NCBI GenBank assembly: GCA_034359265.1
Contig: CP136898.1
Coordinates: forward strand, 52,007,501-52,071,500
DNA: 64,000 nucleotides
From: Canna indica
Lineage: Eukaryota > Streptophyta > Magnoliopsida > Zingiberales > Cannaceae
Reading direction: 5' to 3'
This document shows positions 21,773-32,086 of this stretch, in pieces. Within the stretch, counting starts at the first letter, position 1, and every line of letters starts with the position of its first letter. The notes beneath the pieces were generated by a model, which saw only the letters and a program-made list of their open reading frames with translations, was not told the origin of the DNA and searched no databases. A program made the translations under genes and the position numbers.

Positions 21773-22956
21773 TGTTGGCCAAAGGTTTTCAACCTCGATC
21801 ACCATCTTGATTTTGATGATAACAAACTTATTCTAATGAGTTTATCAAGTGTTTGATCTCAGGTTAGGTGATCGATATGCGCGCGAAGTTCGTCAAAAAA
21901 TCACAGAGAAATCGCGGAAACTCAAGTGTCGACGGCTTCGGAGGCGATCGGGTCGGGAGTTAGGTCTACAATTTTGAAATGATTGTAAAATCCTTCTAAG
22001 GACTTAAGTCAACCTGTTTGTAATATTTCTCAAGTCAAAACCCGAAGATGAAACCCGAAAATGAACATCGCGAGAAGAAATAAGCAAACTTCAGGAATTC
22101 TAGGTTTCAGCCGATGACTAGTGGAACCCAAAATTGACTAGAAGGCTCTGGTCGATGGCTGGTCGGTCGGCCATCAATCGACCACCAATCGGGCGACGTC
22201 AACTGGCAATTTTTTGCCCATTGCAAACGGCTCTTTTGGCCTCCTCTTCCTCTTAGCTTATAAATAGGAGTTCTATAACAGCCTCCCCACCTCTCTTGAT
22301 CTTCATTGAGTCAATCCTTAGAGATTTTAAGTCTAAAGGAGTTGATCTAAAGCCATATTCTCCATTTTCATACTCTCAATCTCTCCTCACTTCATCAAGC
22401 TTGCTTTCACTGAGTAATTCACATTTGAAGCCTTGAAGTGCAAGGAGGAGACGCGTTGGAGCTTCATCAAGTTTGTTTTTAATATCTAATCTCCATTACT
22501 TGCGTTTTAATTATTGTTTTCTTGCTACTTATATGTGTGTATATGTAGGTGTAGTGTACACCTAGGGTTCCTTTGCAATTGAATATTTTTGCTAGAGAAT
22601 AGGTGTTGTGGCCCGCCTCTAGGGTTGAGGGATAAGCCCTCATTGTATTCTTATAAAATCATTCAAGTCATAAAGAGTAGTGGTTAGAAATCCTTGGTGA
22701 GGAGCCAAGGTAGTGGAGTAGGCGGGATTGGCAGAACCACTATAAATCGTCTTGTTTGCATTGGTATATTATTTGTTTGATTGATCCTTACTTGTGCTCA
22801 ATTTAGTTGTAATTGCATCTAGTCGCACTTAGGATTGAGAAACTTGAATTTGCTAGTTGAGTTGATTAAAACCGGAAAAGAATTGAATTGAACATAAACG
22901 TAACCTACACACAATTCAACCCCCCACCCCCTTCTAGTGTGGACATTCATCCAACA
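21773..22956 (+). repeat. 5' LTR of the TR-GAG element
   Basis: 1184 bp. U3 carries gatgataacaaac near its start and a cluster of ggtcg/cgatcg words (about 22140-22200). The TATA box tataaatag is at 22259-22267. The downstream half holds 'aatccttggtgaggagccaagg', 'agtggagtaggcgggattgg' and 'gaaccactataaatcg'. It ends at ccaaca (22951-22956). Very similar to the 3' LTR at 26996 but with visible substitutions and small indels, so the insertion is not recent. Confidence 0.9.
22257..22267 (+). promoter_or_regulatory. LTR TATA box
   Basis: The word ttataaatag sits in the middle of the LTR, about 60-120 bp downstream of the ggtcga/tcgacc cluster. The same spacing recurs in the LTRs at 11177, 26996, 38681 (minus) and 55985, which supports this as the pol II promoter of the family. 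Confidence 0.65.
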
Positions 22957-22958
22957 TT

Positions 22959-22970
22959 TGGTATCAAAGC
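22959..22970 (+). other. Primer-binding site for initiator-Met tRNA
   Basis: tggtatcaaagc, two bases after the 5' LTR end, differs at one position from tggtatcagagc, the complement of the plant initiator-Met tRNA 3' end used by most copia elements. Confidence 0.85.
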
Positions 22971-23008
22971 AAGGTTGTGGGCTTTGGTTTAATCATCTGA
23001 CTACACTT

Positions 23009-23722
23009 ATGGCTTCTAGTATCACACTAGGTCAAGGTTTTTCAACTCATGCACCTCCTCTTTTTGATGAAAATAATTATCCTTATTGGAAGACTAGGAT
23101 GAGTATTTTCTTGCAATCCCTAGGATGAGATGCTTGGAGAACTATTCATGTTGATTATGAACTACCCTCCAAGAGCATGGATGATTGGTCTCAAGAAGAG
23201 ATCAAATTATTTAATTCAAATGCCAAAGCAATGAATGCATTACATTGTGGTTTATCTATCAATGAATTTAATAGAATATCATGTTGCAAATCTGCTTTTG
23301 AAATTTGGCATGTTTTAAATACTACTCACGAGGGAACTTCCCAAGTTAAAGAGTCTAAAATTAATTTGCTTATGCATGATTATGATCTCTTTAAAATGCA
23401 TGCTCATGAGACCACAGATGAAATGTATGTCCGCTTTCAAAATATTGTGAATGCTTTGACTAACCTTGGAAGGGACATACAAGAGGAAGAAAAAGTGAGG
23501 AAGCTTCTTCGATCGCTTCCCAAAGCATGGGAGCCAAAGGTGGTTGCTATCATGGAGGCCAAGAATCTTGGCACCATGAAGCTCATTGAATTCGTTGGAT
23601 CCCTCATGACCCATGAGATCCCTATGAGCGCAAAAAGGGAGGAAGATTCCCCCCAAGGCAAGAACATTGTCTTAAAAGCATCATATGGTGATAGGACGTC
23701 ATCATCATCATCATCATCGTAG
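23009..23722 (+). pseudogene. gag: TR-GAG gag polyprotein, capsid (UBN2) part
   Basis: Translation from the ATG at 23009 ('MASSITLGQG', then 'PPLFDENNYPYWKTRMSIFL') gives the conserved copia gag start. A TGA at 23126-23128 interrupts it, and the same frame continues to 23722. The UBN2 gag domain covers about residues 60-200 ('CKSAFEIWHVLNTTHEGTSQ', 'LLMHDYDLFKM', 'RFQNIVNALTNLG', 'KLLRSLPKAWEPKVVAIMEA'). It ends in a poly-Ser run made by a tca/atc repeat, then TAG. After that a frameshift leads to the zinc-knuckle frame at 23829. The product would form virus-like particles that package element RNA. One stop and one frameshift make this copy non-functional. Confidence 0.85.
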
Positions 23723-23828
23723 AATGAAGAATTCGAGTACCAAGAAGAGATAATTCACGTTGGAAGGATGTTGATGAAACTAATGGGAAAGCCTCTCAAG
23801 AAGAAGCTAGAAGGGGAAAGATAGACAC

Positions 23829-24294
23829 ATGTGCTTCCAATGCAACAAGCTCGGACACTTGGAGAGCGATTGTCCTACGTCCAAGCTCACCTCCCCATCA
23901 TTCTCAAAGAAAGATAGAAGAAGAAAGATGAAGAAGAAAGCACTAATAGCCACTTGGGGTGAAAGCGAGTCATCATCACCTTCAAGGGGGGAAGAAAGCA
24001 CAAGGGAGAATGCAAACCTTTGTTTCATAATGACAAAGGACAATGAGGTACCCACTATTACTATAGATGATAATATCTTTACCCAAGTAGAATTGGAAAA
24101 TGAAATTGAGCATATATATGAAGAATTTAACATTATTAGAAAAAGATTTAAGAAACTTAAAAAGGAAAATAAGTTGTTAGAACAAGAAAATGATGATTTC
24201 TTGTTTTCTTGTAATGATTTGAAAAGAAAAGTTGAATTCTTGGAAAATGATAAAAGTTCATTAGAAAAGGAAAATGTAGATCTACAAAATTTAA
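23829..24294 (+). pseudogene. gag: TR-GAG gag, first zinc knuckle and coiled coil
   Basis: Opens with CFQCNKLGHLESDCP, a C-X2-C-X4-H-X4-C knuckle, then a Lys/Arg-rich stretch, a Ser/Glu-rich linker, 'NLCFIMTKDNEVPTITIDDN' and a long Glu/Lys/Leu coiled coil ('ENEIEHIYEEFNIIRKRFKK', 'KLLEQENDDF'). The frame differs from that of 23009-23722. The coiled coil is cut at 24294 by the MITE; the same gene resumes at 25120. The stop at 24330-24332 lies inside the MITE and is not native. Confidence 0.8.
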
Positions 24295-25116
24295 GGTGCT
24301 GTTTGATTAGTGAAAATTATTTTCTGATTTGATTTCAGTGAAACTGAAAACTTGGTTTTGGTTTTTAGTTTTCAGTTTTCTGAAAACGCGTTTGGTTAAT
24401 GAAAACAACATTAGTTTTAGTTAGTTGAAATCAGTGAATATTTATTTGGCTATAAAAAATAATATTAATTTTTCTTGAAGTTTTTTAGTAGTAATTAAAT
24501 ATTTAATTAGTTTACAAAATTAAATATTTGCTAATATGGTTATAAAATATTTGTAACATTTAATTAACTAAGTTATTGGTGGTTTAAGATTTTTTTGTTC
24601 AATTAGATATAAAGATTAATTAATAGTTATTATAATATTTCAAAAAAAAAGAAGTCAAGTAGTCTAAAATTAAATTAATTTTGATTAATTATAAATAGAT
24701 TAATTTTAAGAAAATTGAGTTATTTTAAAATTTGGATTTTAGTCAATTAGATATAAATTGATTTAATTAATGTGTAAATTTAAAATAATAGTTTGAGTTG
24801 AAAATGATAATTTTTATTTTTTTAAAAAAATATTAAATATAGTTTGATTTATTTTTAAATTAATTAATTATATAAAAAATATATTTATAATTATAAAGTT
24901 GCCACTGTATTTTGATAACGAAATCGATAGTCTTGAAACCACATAAAATAACATTCTGACATTTTCATTTTTATTAAGAAAACTAGTTTCGTTTTCATTC
25001 TGGTTTCGATTCAGTTTTATGAAAACGTTGAACCAAACACGTTTTCGTAAGAAATTTTGATTTCAGTGAAATCGAAATCATGAAAATAGACTTGGTTTCG
25101 CTAACCAAACAAGCCC
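24295..25116. mobile_element. PIF/Harbinger-like MITE inside gag
   Basis: Terminal inverted repeats: ggtgctgtttgattagtgaa on the left, and gggcttgtttggttagcgaa as the reverse complement of the right end. Both sides are flanked by taa (24292-24294 and 25117-25119), the 3-bp target duplication expected for PIF/Harbinger elements. Subterminal parts on both sides carry gatttcagtgaaa and gttttc words. The interior is AT-rich with no transposase. It splits the gag coiled coil of the TR-GAG element and so is younger than it. Confidence 0.85.
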
Positions 25117-25119
25117 TAA

Positions 25120-25515
25120 ATGACTCATTGAAAATAGAAAATGCCTCATTATGCTTACAAAATTAAAAATTGAAATGTTGGCATGTTACCATTAAAAAAT
25201 GAGCTATCCTCTTTAAATGATAAAATGAATCAATTGCAAAATGTTTCCTCTAAGATTACCTATGGTTCAAATGATTAAGCATCCTCTCATGCTCATTCTC
25301 ATATTTATGTCCTTCTTCATGCATCTACTAGATTTAAGGGTCATTGTCTATATTGTGGCATGTATGGACATATGTTGAGGGATTGTGTCTTGAAAAGGAA
25401 CCCCAATGCTAAATCACTTTGGGTTCCAAAAGCTTCTAACCCCCAAGGATCCAAAGAAATTTGGGTAACAAAGTTTTCATGCTTAAATGTAGGGGGAGAC
25501 ACCACACTTAAATGA
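25120..25515 (+). pseudogene. gag: TR-GAG gag, C-terminal part with second zinc knuckle
   Basis: Continues the coiled coil in broken frames, then from 25329 gives 'GHCLYCGMYGHMLRDCVLKR', a second C-X2-C-X4-H-X4-C knuckle (Cys codons at 25345, 25354 and 25384). 'SLWVPKASN' follows, and a TGA lies at 25513-25515. In full-length copia relatives the 'WVPK' block stands just before protease; here the frame ends and pol is missing. Confidence 0.75.
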
Positions 25516-26995
25516 AGACACATTGATGGCTTGAAGTTGCTTGGGAAGTAAAAAAAAGAGGAATTAACTTTGTTATAACTTCTTGACTAATATGATCGGT
25601 ATCAACTTCTAACTCTACCCTTGCCTACATTATTATTGGAGTTTGATGATTTGTGAATATCTTTATTAAGTACTTACTTGATACTTGATTCTCCTTGTGT
25701 TCACCTTTGATTAACATCTTTGTGGCATCAAGTTTGGATTTCAATTTTTCATTTTATTTTCGGTCTCCTTGGAGGCCATTTATGACCTATAATGTGTCTA
25801 TGCAACCTTTGGTTTTGAAACCTTGGCTAATTGTGGTTGTTTTGGTTTTCAACCTTAGGAAGGGTTTGAGGTCTTGATTTAAAAATATTTTTACTTCTTG
25901 AGATCTTCTTGATTCATTTTGATTTCATTCTTGGTTGTATTTTGAAAAATGAATCCCCACTAGTTAGCAAAACTTGACTTTTGAGAAATGAACTTGACTT
26001 TCCTTTGCTATCTAATTTATGAACTTGCTAAGTAAGAAAATGTTTATGGTGCTATCCATGATTCAATTACTTGCAAGTTGAGCATAGGTTAGGAGGCAAA
26101 TGTTTTAAAAATTTCAAAAATACATGATAAATAATTGAAAATTCTACGAGGTATTAGTTTCATCCTTGTATCATGTATTATGATACCTTATAGAGCATGA
26201 AAGAACTCTTGCACCTTGCTCATGATAAAGTACTTAAGTGTGTTTATGTGAAAATTCATGAGTATTTATGAAAATGACTTGCAGACAATTTCTTGATATA
26301 TCATGTTGATTCTTGATTGAAATTGTGCCAAGTCACTTGAGTAATCTTTGAGACTCTTTATAGTTATCCAAACTTTGTATACATGATTAGAATGATCATA
26401 TCTTAGTCATATAAAAGTTTGATTAAAATTAAAAATTATTGTGAAAAATGAGTATTTGTTGATAAAATGTGAAATCTGAAATTTTAGTGATTTTATAAAA
26501 AATGCAAAAAATCAAATTTTGGAAAATTCTTGTTTATGCACTTCTCTTAAAAAAATTTATTTTTAATTTTCGTTGAAGATTCAATTTTATATGAATTTTG
26601 ATTCATCTTTATCAAAAAATTGAATCTCAGTCTTTAATTGATCTAACTTTGACAAAGCCAAACTCCCTAGTTGCATGAGTTTGTATAAATCTCTTGACAT
26701 ATCTTGGTGCTTATAGTATCATTGTGTTTATTATTCCTAAGCGATTCTAACATGTGTTACTTGAGATTTGTCATTGGTTAACTTAGGGGAATTTTAGAAA
26801 TGCTTAACTTAGGCCCTTTTTGATTGATGTCAAAAGGGGAAGAATTTAGACATGTATATAGTTAGGGGAAGTTTATTCTAGATACGCATGTTGATAGGGG
26901 GAGCATTATACATTCATTTGATAAAATGCTATGCTTGTTGATACTTATCCTAATGTATTTATTGAGAAGTTTGTCATCATCAAAATGGGGGAGAT
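25516..26995 (+). other. Non-coding 3' internal region and polypurine tract
   Basis: AT-rich, with no frame carrying a domain. From 26814 it holds the gccctttttgattgatgtca block also found at 18652. The polypurine tract aaaatgggggagat (26982-26995) directly precedes the 3' LTR. This 1.4-kb stretch stands where pol lies in autonomous relatives. Confidence 0.75.
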
Positions 26996-28202
26996 TGTTG
27001 GCCTAAGGTTTTCAACCCAGTCACCATCTTAATTTTGATGATAACAAACTTATTCTAATGAGTTTATCAAGTGTTTGATCTCAGGTTGGGTGATCGATAC
27101 GCGCGCGAAGTTCGTCGAACAATCATAGAGAAATCGCAGAAACTCAAGTGTCGACGGCTTCGGAGGCGATCGAGTCGGGAGTGAGGTCTAGAACTTTGAA
27201 ATGATTGTAAAATCATTCTATGGAACTAAGTCAACATGTTTGTAATATGTCTCAAGTCAAAACCCGTAGACGAAACCTGGAAACGAACATCGTGAGAAGA
27301 AATCAACAAACTATAGGAATTCCAAGTTTCCACAGATGGGCGATCGATCGGCCCATCAGCCGGCCATCGACCCGTGGAGCCCAAAATTGACCACAAGGCT
27401 CTGGTCGGTGGCCGGTCGACCGGCCATCAGCCGACCACCGATTGGGCGGCGTCAACGGGCAATTTTTTGCCTATTGCAAATGGCTCTTTTGGCCTCCTCA
27501 TTTTTGCTTATAAATAGGAGTCCTATAACAGCCTCCCCACCTCTCTTGATCTTCATTGAGTCCATCCTTAGAGATTTTAAGCCTAAAGGAGTTGATCTAA
27601 AGCCATAATCTTCATTTTCGTACTCTCAATCTCTTCTCACCTCATCAAGCTTGCTTTCACCGAATAATTCATATTTGAAGCCTTGAAGTGCAAGCAGGAG
27701 ACACGTTGGAGCTTCATCAAGTTTGTTTTTATATTTAAGCTGCATTACTTGTGTTTTAATTATTATTTTCTTGCTACTTGTATGTGTGTATGTGTAGGTG
27801 TAGTGTACACCTAGGGTTCCTTTGTAATTGAGTATTTTTGCTAGAGAATTGGTGTTGATGCCCGCCTCTAGAGTTGAGGGATAAGTCCTCATTGTATTCT
27901 TAGAAAAACATTCAAGTTATAAAGAGTAGTGGTTAGAAATCCTTGGTGAGAAGCCAAGGTAGTGGAGTAGGCGGGATTGACCGAACCACTATAAATTATC
28001 TTGTTTGCATTGGTATATTATTTGCTTGATTGATCCTTACTCATGCTCAATTTAATTGTAATCTCATCTAGTCGCACTTAGGATTGAGAAACTTGAATTG
28101 GCTAGTTGTGTTGAGTAAAACTGGAAAAGAATTGAATTGAACATAAACATAACCTACACACTATTCAATCCCACCCCTTCTAGTGTGGACATTCATCCAA
28201 CA
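26996..28202 (+). repeat. 3' LTR of the TR-GAG element
   Basis: 1207 bp, tgttggcctaaggttttcaa to cattcatccaaca. Same landmarks as the 5' LTR, including the ggccggtcgaccgg-type cluster (27336-27445) and the TATA box at about 27509-27519. The open frame at 27336-27608 spans this U3 cluster and is not a gene. Confidence 0.9.
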
Positions 28203-29308
28203 AAGTTTTCCCGCGGTGTAGGCAAAATGTCTTTGATGCTAGAGGAGCCGAGTATTCATGCTCGATTGGCGGAGCTGAGGAGCGATGCCTCTGCGAGTGG
28301 GAAAGGGAAGAGTCCACAGATGTTTCTCCCCCTCCGCCTTTGTTGAAGTCGTCACAGATCTTGGTGTCCTCAGTTTTGGGAGGTTCGGGGTCCCTGGCTC
28401 CGAGGGCGATCATGTCGCTAGTGCCTTTTGATTCTCCGACTCCTCCTAGCCCCCTTTGAGGTGGCGGAAGAGAGCCAGGGGCCCGCGTGCTGGTGAAGGT
28501 TTGCCTCCACAGGCGGTCATGCTTCTTCCAGAGGATGAAGTTATGGTACTCGAGGTGGTTGTAGTGGAGGATGTCCTATCGATGGAACAACATCTGGTTT
28601 TGTCGAATTGCTAGTGGCTCCTGTTCAACATTCAGGCAAAATTACCAGAGGGAGCGGATCCATGGGAGATTGCCTAGGCTAATTGTCTCCAATTAGCGGG
28701 CTTGGTAAATAGGCTGAGGGGAGATAAGGAGTCCACGTTGAAGGTATCCGAGGCTCAGGCTCAAGAGATTGAGTTGCTAAAACTTGAATTGGTAGAGGCG
28801 AAGAAGGCCCATGGGGCGAAGGCTCACGAGGTTGAGCATCTGAATATTGTTGTTTCCGAGCCCACTTCTTGGGCAAGGGAGGTGGAGGACATGTCTAGAG
28901 CAGAGTTAGAGAGGCTCTATCGTGATTTGGCTGTAGCTATTGTGGAGGAATCTCACTTAAGCAATGAGATTGAGGTCGCTCGAACTGAGGCAGAGAAGTC
29001 AAAGATGGCGGTCAAGGTCTTGAGGAGAAGATGCGAGAACTAGAGGGCGAGGTGTGTCGCTTCCGGAACGCCGCCCTCATTATGTTCACCGAAGGCATTG
29101 ACAGAGAAATGGAGCAAGCTAAACTCTTCACTCCCGAGTCTGACTTTTTCGGAGCCGACCTTCTCAAAGTGGTTAGGGATGGTACCCTGATTGATATAGG
29201 GATAAGGGAAGAGGCTCCTATATCGTTCTTGGAGGAAACTTTAGTTGCGGTTTCGGAGTTGCACCCTTCCCTTGCAATGGTTGCTGAGGTTTCGATGAGA
29301 GATTGTAA
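28203..29308 (+). pseudogene. 'Putative gypsy type transposon' gene, 3' portion
   Basis: Downstream half of the gene interrupted at 21772. Frames from 28230 give Ser/Pro-rich linker pieces. From 28702 to 29043 there is a clear coiled coil ('EAQAQEIELLKLELVEAKK', 'AELERLYRDLAVAIVEESHL', 'EVARTEAEKSK'). After a frameshift at about 29040, 29031-29308 gives 'ELEGEVCRFRNAALIMFTEG', 'TPESDFFGADLLKVVRDGTL' and 'ETLVAVSELHPSL'. Such Glu/Ala-rich coiled-coil tails are usual in plant PF04195 proteins. The copia LTR piece at 29309 truncates the end. Confidence 0.65.
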
Positions 29309-30290
29309 GTTGAATGGCCTACACTAGAGGGGGGTGAATAGTATGTTATCTAAAACTTTAGTCTAAATTCGGTTTTAACCATTTCTTGAGCACTTGCCTC
29401 ATTTCTTGATTACTTTGGCAAGTGCTCAATTCAATTAGATGAATGCGGAAGCGAGTAGATAAGACAAGTAATCAAAATGGGAAGTAAGCAATGCAAACAC
29501 TGAGATTTATAGTGGTTTGGCAACCTTGTCTACTCCACTACCTAAGCATCCCGCTTAGGATTTCACACTCAATTCACTAGATGATGAGTTCCTTTACAAT
29601 GAGGACTTTTTAACCGAAAAGTCTACGCTCTCACACGAAAGACACTTCCACACCCGGAAGTCTCCGCCGATAGCACTTTCCCACCTCAGTCTCCTAAGGA
29701 CACTCTAAATCCAATATTACAACGATGGTCTTATGCCTCAACAAAAAGGCAACCACCAAACTTAAACCTAGCACCCTAGGTTTTCACACACTTGTTATAT
29801 AATGAAAATAACAAAAAAAAATACACAAGTAAATAAAGCAACAAATCAAATACAAGTACTTAGCTCCAAACAAGAAGTCCTAGCTCCTCTTGATGCCTTT
29901 TGATGATTGAATCAATTGGTTTCAAGGCTCATTTAAGAAGGTTGATATCAAAGATAGGGCTTGAGGTTTTCAAGGCTCACTCAATGAATAGTTAAGGTTG
30001 GTAGGAAGGGCAGGTTTGGGGTTTATGAATAAGGTTTTCAATCTTGATTTTAATATTGATTTTGATGATAACAAATTATGAATTAATCTTTTAGTGGAAA
30101 ATATTTCAGATTCCAAGTCGATAAGCACGCAGTGTTCGCGATTGGAAGATCGACGTAAAATATAGAAAATTCAAGGACATTGATTGGTGATCGGTGTGAA
30201 GAAAGATTTTTTAACACTAGGATTTTTGGATCTAGATTATTTGTATAATTCATGTGATGCACAATGATGGAGAAGAAATCCCAACCTAAA
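29309..30290. mobile_element. Copia LTR pieces in opposite orientation
   Basis: 29309 to about 30028 is the downstream half of a copia LTR on the minus strand: gttgaatggcctacactaga, then in reverse order the 'actccactacctaagc' and 'cacttccacacccgg' blocks, as in 11177-12411. At about 30028 the sequence switches to the plus-strand start of the same LTR type (ttttcaatcttgattttaat, gatgataacaaatta) and fades at about 30290. The two pieces together cover most of one LTR but as an inversion. Confidence 0.65.
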
Positions 30291-31419
30291 AGTTAAAATC
30301 TGAATCAAAAAACCTGAACAGGTGCTAATTAAAACTGCCCTCTTGAGGGTTTAATAACTTAATGTTTGAACTGAAGGCATTTCAGATATATACTGCAATG
30401 TATAGCTCTGTTTTTGGTTAATTTATAAAATTGTTAATATTTTAGTGAAATTGAAACATTTTGGTTACAGTTGCTATCAATTACCCCTTATTTGTTTACT
30501 TTTGTTGTATGTATTACTGAGATATACAAAGTGCAATCCCAATGATTGTCAGCCCGCCTGGTATTGTAATAGCTCGTAAAAGCTGTTCACATTAATCATA
30601 GTTTGCAGGGTTTTACTACTCATCATTTGCTCAGAGGTAGGAGTATTATTTGTATCAAGTTGTTAATGTTTCGTATTTTAATTAATAAGTGACGTTAATA
30701 TATTTTTAATTCAATAAAATACAACTTCAGTTCCATCGGATTATTGGTAGCAATTTAATTACTGCAATGTGAGAGGTCAAGTTGATTGATTAATTAAGCT
30801 ATGATGAGAAAAGATGATACTGGCGTGCGCTGGCAAATCTGGGCCATCTTTATCATTTCTGTTCATCCCGCCCGGGTATTAGAAAAAACCAAATTAAAGT
30901 TAGATGCGGTACGTACGTACTACCTGCGCCGCACATGGCCGAGGGGACCATCTCATCTTCTTCATCATCATCATCATCATCATCCAACTCCTTTGCCTGC
31001 AATTTCCTACTCACTTTCTTTTCAATTTCATTCCCAGTGGGCTCCACGTGTCGGTCATCGTGCTCCTTTTTGACCTTTTTTCCCACAAGTCAATCTTGAA
31101 CCTTTGAAAACAATGAACGTCACTAATAAATGTGTACGCACAGCAATAACAAGTTTGCAAACCATATCTACTTATCAGTTATGTATATGTGTACGCTGTA
31201 CTAATAAATAAAATTAGATGAATGAGAGAATAAAATTCACTATATATAGATTCCTCGTTAATTAGATTTAGATTGTTTAATCAATTGAACAGTAAATGAG
31301 ATTTCAAAAGAAAAATTAAGGCCAATTGAGTAAATCCTAGAAACAAATATAACAGTGAGCATAAAAGCAAAATACAATTGTTTAAAAGTTTGATTTTATA
31401 TTTAAACATTATTGGATAA
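30291..31419. other. Unassigned, possibly host, sequence
   Basis: No TE family was recognised here. Between 30850 and 31090 the GC content rises. A minus-strand frame at 30853-31086 opens MGKKVKKEHDDRHVEPTGNE, continues into a poly-Asp run from an (atc)n microsatellite (30957-30982) and ends without a domain. A G-box-like ccacgtgtc stands at 31046-31054 and a repeated tacgtacgtac at about 30910. It could be a promoter or first exon of an unknown host gene. From 31100 to 31419 the sequence is AT-rich with nothing recognised. Confidence 0.3.
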
Positions 31420-31442
31420 CACTACTAAAAAATGAGTTATCT

Positions 31443-31830
31443 ACGACGGACAATACCGTCGCAAACCGATCGCTAAAGACATTCTGCGACGGACATAAGT
31501 GGTCGCAAAGAGCGGTAGCAAAAGACATCGTCACAGAAAACCTATGACGGCACAAGAAGCGGTCGCAAAACAAAACATTCTGCGATCGTAGAGCGACAGT
31601 GAACGGCGGTCGCAGAATGTGGTCGCATAATATCTGCGACCTTTTTTGACCGTCGCAGAAATTACATAGGCGACGGTACGACGACTGCTTGTTCCGTTGC
31701 AAAATATTATATCTGCGATTGTGATGCGACCGCACTTGCCGTCGCAGAAACTACAATTGCGACCGCTTTGGTGACTAGTTTGATATACGTTTTGCGACGG
31801 ATATAGCGGTCGCAGATCCGTCGCAAATTT
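31443..31830. repeat. CACTA-1 left subterminal repeat array
   Basis: Many short copies, in both orientations, of gcgacggt / ccgtcgcaga, alternating with 'gcggtcgcaaa' words. In CACTA elements such subterminal motifs are the binding sites of TnpA. A minus-strand open frame across them is only a by-product. Confidence 0.85.
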
Positions 31831-32086
31831 GTATTTTTTTTTAAAATAATTTATAATAATATTTTTTTTAAAAAAAATGTCTGTTTACATTTAACATCAA
31901 ATTATATCAAAATGCAATACCACAACGTGAGAATATACAAGATATCAAATTATATCAAAATACTGCCACAATGAGGGAATTATTCAAGACGTACATTAAA
32001 TTATAATGTTTATACATATTTATATCAAAATGTAATATTTACATCGTATCAAAACATGTTTACATCAAAATAGAAAATAAAGTACA

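Larger units (their letters stand above)
21773..28202 (+). mobile_element. Non-autonomous copia retrotransposon, TR-GAG type, near complete
   Basis: Two LTRs (21773-22956 and 26996-28202) in direct orientation, both tgttggcc...cattcatccaaca, flank a 4-kb internal region. The flanking pentamers are aaatt (21768-21772) and aagtt (28203-28207), a target duplication with one mismatch. A primer-binding site follows the 5' LTR and a purine tract precedes the 3' LTR. The internal region encodes only gag; there is no protease, integrase, RT or RNase H. LTR retrotransposons with gag alone are known as TR-GAG elements and rely on pol from relatives. It inserted into the PF04195-type gene, and an 822-bp MITE later entered its gag. 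Confidence 0.9.

Noticed and set aside
23315..23667. Minus-strand frames over the copia gag
   Set aside because: Shadows of the well-supported plus-strand UBN2 domain.
31409..31735. Minus-strand frame of about 108 residues
   Set aside because: Lies wholly in the CACTA-1 terminal and subterminal repeats; repetitive CDRF-type residues come from the gcgacgg words. The same holds for 37623-37877.
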